Of a stretch of DNA of 64,000 bases, positions 62,422 through 64,000 are shown piece after piece (position 1 is the stretch's first letter; every line of letters begins with the position of its first letter). The stretch lies in contig NZ_MBTF01000036.1 of the NCBI RefSeq assembly GCF_002013915.1, positions 310,001-374,000 of the forward strand. Reading direction: 5' to 3'. A program made the position numbers and the translations under genes. The notes beneath the pieces are model-generated. The model worked only from the letters and a program-made list of their open reading frames with translations, ran no database searches and had not been told where the DNA came from. Source of the stretch: Mucilaginibacter pedocola. GTDB taxonomy: Bacteria > Bacteroidota > Bacteroidia > Sphingobacteriales > Sphingobacteriaceae.

Positions 62422-63309
62422 TCAGGACTTATTTTTGTAAAATTTCCCGAATACACCCAGTGGTAATTTAGTGCCTGCGGTAGCCTGCAGGTACAGCTCG
62501 CCTATCTCTAAATTCTCTACTTTGGGGAATGCTTTCTTGATCAGGTTCTCGATAATTACCGACGAAAAACCCAGCGAGTAGGTGTTCAATATCAGGAAAT
62601 GCTCCTCGGGGTCCAATAGTTGGATAACGTCGTTCATCATCTCCTTAATGTTATCTTCCAGCTTCCATTTTTCGCCGTTAGGTCCGTTGCCATATGCGGG
62701 CGGATCTAAGATGATACCGTTATAGGTTTTACCGCGTTTTACTTCGCGTTTCACAAACTTCAGGGCATCTTCTACCATCCAGCGGATATCTTTTAAGTTC
62801 GATAATTCCTGATTCTCGTTGGCCCAGGTAACTACTTGTTTTATCGAATCTACGTGGGTAGTATCTGCACCTGCCGCCTTAGCTATTAACGATGCTCCGC
62901 CGGTGTAGGCGAACAGGTTGAGCACCCTTGGCGTTGGTGTGCTGAATTTTTTGATGTTGCTGGATATATAGTCCCAATTAACGGCCTGCTCGGGGAAAAT
63001 ACCCAAGTGCTTGAACGAGGTAAGCCCTAGGCGGAAGTTGATGGTAACGTCGTCATTTTTATATTCGATGTGCCAGCGGTCGGGTGTTTTCTGGTCCTTT
63101 TTTACCCAGTCGCCTGCGGTAGCCGAGCGGCCTTTAAATTTAATGTGGTGCATCTTTTGCCACTGCGCATCGCTCAGCGTTTTGCTCCACACAGCCTGTG
63201 GTTCGGGGCGTATCAATATAACATTGCCAAACCGCTCCAGCTTTTCAAAATCGCCGCAGTCTATCAGCTCGTAATCTTTCCAGTGGGTTGGTGTAAGGAG
63301 TTGGATCAT
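62422..63309 (-). CDS. RlmI-like class I SAM-dependent methyltransferase
   Basis: The 295-residue protein is of the PF10672/RlmI-like group that methylates cytosines of 23S rRNA. An N-terminal part (about 1-110) replaces the PUA domain. The SAM site is VLNLFAYTGGASLIAKAAGA with the acid in VDSIKQVV, and the catalytic-type DPPAYGNGPNG motif comes later. RlmI has a PUA domain and RlmL a THUMP domain; neither is obvious, so the target base is uncertain. The start codon is adjacent to a large repeat. Confidence 0.9.
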   Translation of the reverse strand: MIQLLTPTHWKDYELIDCGDFEKLERFGNVILIRPEPQAVWSKTLSDAQWQKMHHIKFKGRSATAGDWVKKDQKTPDRWHIEYKNDDVTINFRLGLTSFKHLGIFPEQAVNWDYISSNIKKFSTPTPRVLNLFAYTGGASLIAKAAGADTTHVDSIKQVVTWANENQELSNLKDIRWMVEDALKFVKREVKRGKTYNGIILDPPAYGNGPNGEKWKLEDNIKEMMNDVIQLLDPEEHFLILNTYSLGFSSVIIENLIKKAFPKVENLEIGELYLQATAGTKLPLGVFGKFYKNKS

Positions 63310-63313
63310 TGTT

Positions 63314-63460
63314 CAGTTTGCAGTTTGCGGTGGGCAGTTTGCAGTTTTTTAGTTTGCAAATATAGGCATTACAAATCAATGGGAATATCAACAACTGTAT
63401 ACTGCAAACTGCTTATTGCGAACCGGCAACTGCTATCTGCAAACCGCCGACTGCAAACTG
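63314..63460. repeat. Inverted repeat, word CAAACTGC
   Basis: The left arm (CAGTTTGCAGTTTGCGGTGG, GCAGTTTGCAGTT) and the right arm (AACTGCAAACTGC, GCAAACCGCCGACTGCAAAC) consist of the same 8-base word with small variations. The ends CAGTTTGCAGT / ACTGCAAACTG are complementary. A half copy lies before the gene at 41512. Confidence 0.88.
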
Positions 63461-64000
63461 TTAAAGCTTCTCCTTAGCTGCTTGCATAAATTTGCTGGCG
63501 AATACAAAGTCGTTGAGCTCCTTGTTATAGGTATGGGCAATATCTTTGTTGCTGCCTTCCCACCATTTTTGGCCCTGGTGTAAAAAGATGATGTGGTCGC
63601 CAATACCCATTACGGAGTTCATATCGTGCGTAACCACTACGGTGGTCATTTGGTATTCGTTGGTGATATCGTTTATCAGGTCGTCTATCACGATGGATGT
63701 TTTGGGGTCGAGGCCCGAGTTGGGTTCATCCACAAACAAATACTTTGGCTGCATGGCAATCGCGCGGGCAATACCCACACGCTTTTTCATACCGCCCGAT
63801 AACTCAGATGGGAACAGTTTATTTTTATCCTTCAGGTTCACGCGTTCGAGGCAAAAGTTGGCGCGGTCGAGTTTTTCGGCTGCCGATTGCTTGGTGAACA
63901 GGTTGAGCGGGAACATGATGTTCTGCTCCACCGTCATGGAATCGAACAGGGCCGAGTTCTGGAAGAGCATCCCTATTTGCGTGCGGATAGGCACGCGCTG
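63461..64000 (-). CDS. MlaF-type ABC ATPase, 5' end outside window
   Basis: The 180 visible residues are the C-terminal two thirds of an ATPase of the Mla/Ttg2A phospholipid-transport type, which helps keep lipid asymmetry of the outer membrane. Seen: Q-loop IGMLFQNSALFDSMTV, signature LSGGMKKRVGIARAI, Walker B YLFVDEPNSGLDP, and the H-loop VVTHDMNSV. The Walker A region lies to the right of the window, because the frame runs to its edge without a start. The permease MlaE gene is expected just upstream. The stop abuts a CAAACTGC-type repeat. Confidence 0.93.
   Translation of the reverse strand, partial: QRVPIRTQIGMLFQNSALFDSMTVEQNIMFPLNLFTKQSAAEKLDRANFCLERVNLKDKNKLFPSELSGGMKKRVGIARAIAMQPKYLFVDEPNSGLDPKTSIVIDDLINDITNEYQMTTVVVTHDMNSVMGIGDHIIFLHQGQKWWEGSNKDIAHTYNKELNDFVFASKFMQAAKEKL

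Overview
The window reads as chromosomal DNA of a Bacteroidota, most likely family Sphingobacteriaceae and close to Mucilaginibacter or Pedobacter. This rests on the recurring TAnnTTTG promoter core, the near absence of strong Shine-Dalgarno sites, gliding-motility/type IX secretion C-terminal domains, many lipoproteins, a TonB-dependent receptor, and Bacteroidota-type families (DUF4293, DUF3098, DUF5683, DUF6169-like). The genus is inference. No rRNA, tRNA, CRISPR array, phage or transposase gene was seen.

Layout. 1-10 kb: a partial IPT/TIG lipoprotein, an alpha/beta hydrolase, a DeaD-type RNA helicase, a DUF6169-like pair, small secreted proteins, gpsA, and a TolC plus periplasmic adaptor pair with no pump gene beside it. 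10-23 kb: polysaccharide deacetylase, esterase, a PQQ-type sugar dehydrogenase, a frameshifted antitoxin relic, aconitase, a coupled MBOAT/SGNH O-acyltransferase pair, a DUF6624-TonB fusion, a UPF0158 protein, a Cys/Gly/His-tailed membrane protein, and periplasmic msrA-msrB. 23-31 kb: uvrA, a sigma factor, nth, recA and a ParE-type toxin-antitoxin module. 31-42 kb: truA, an ABC exporter, then the ftsX-DUF3098-uppP-truB-ribF run, a DUF2157-like membrane protein, a LysE exporter and a BtuF-like protein. 42-50 kb: a GH20 chitobiase and the parA-parB-DUF5683-dapB-lepB operon. 50-64 kb: an FMN reductase, two tandem T9SS surface proteins, a second sugar dehydrogenase, a TonB-dependent receptor, a proline iminopeptidase-like lipoprotein, a Gfo/Idh/MocA oxidoreductase, a lipoprotein, an RlmI-like methyltransferase, and a partial MlaF-type ATPase.

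Most genes are housekeeping or envelope functions: DNA repair (uvrA, nth, recA), tRNA modification (truA, truB), chromosome partitioning (parA, parB), and envelope lipid and wall supply (gpsA, uppP, dapB, mlaF). Polymer use and surface display are served by the GH20, T9SS, TonB and MBOAT genes.

The most unusual signal is not a gene. Between genes lie at least a dozen families of 80-150 bp inverted repeats, each arm built from a short, slightly varying word (for example AAGTCCGAAGTC, CAAACTGC, GTTCATTGG, CTGAACTCGAATT, CCCCTTCAGGGGG). Several have run into coding sequence and now supply N-termini, C-termini, stop codons or an internal loop (truA). Their shared architecture with unrelated sequence suggests one repeat-generating or repeat-mobilising process.
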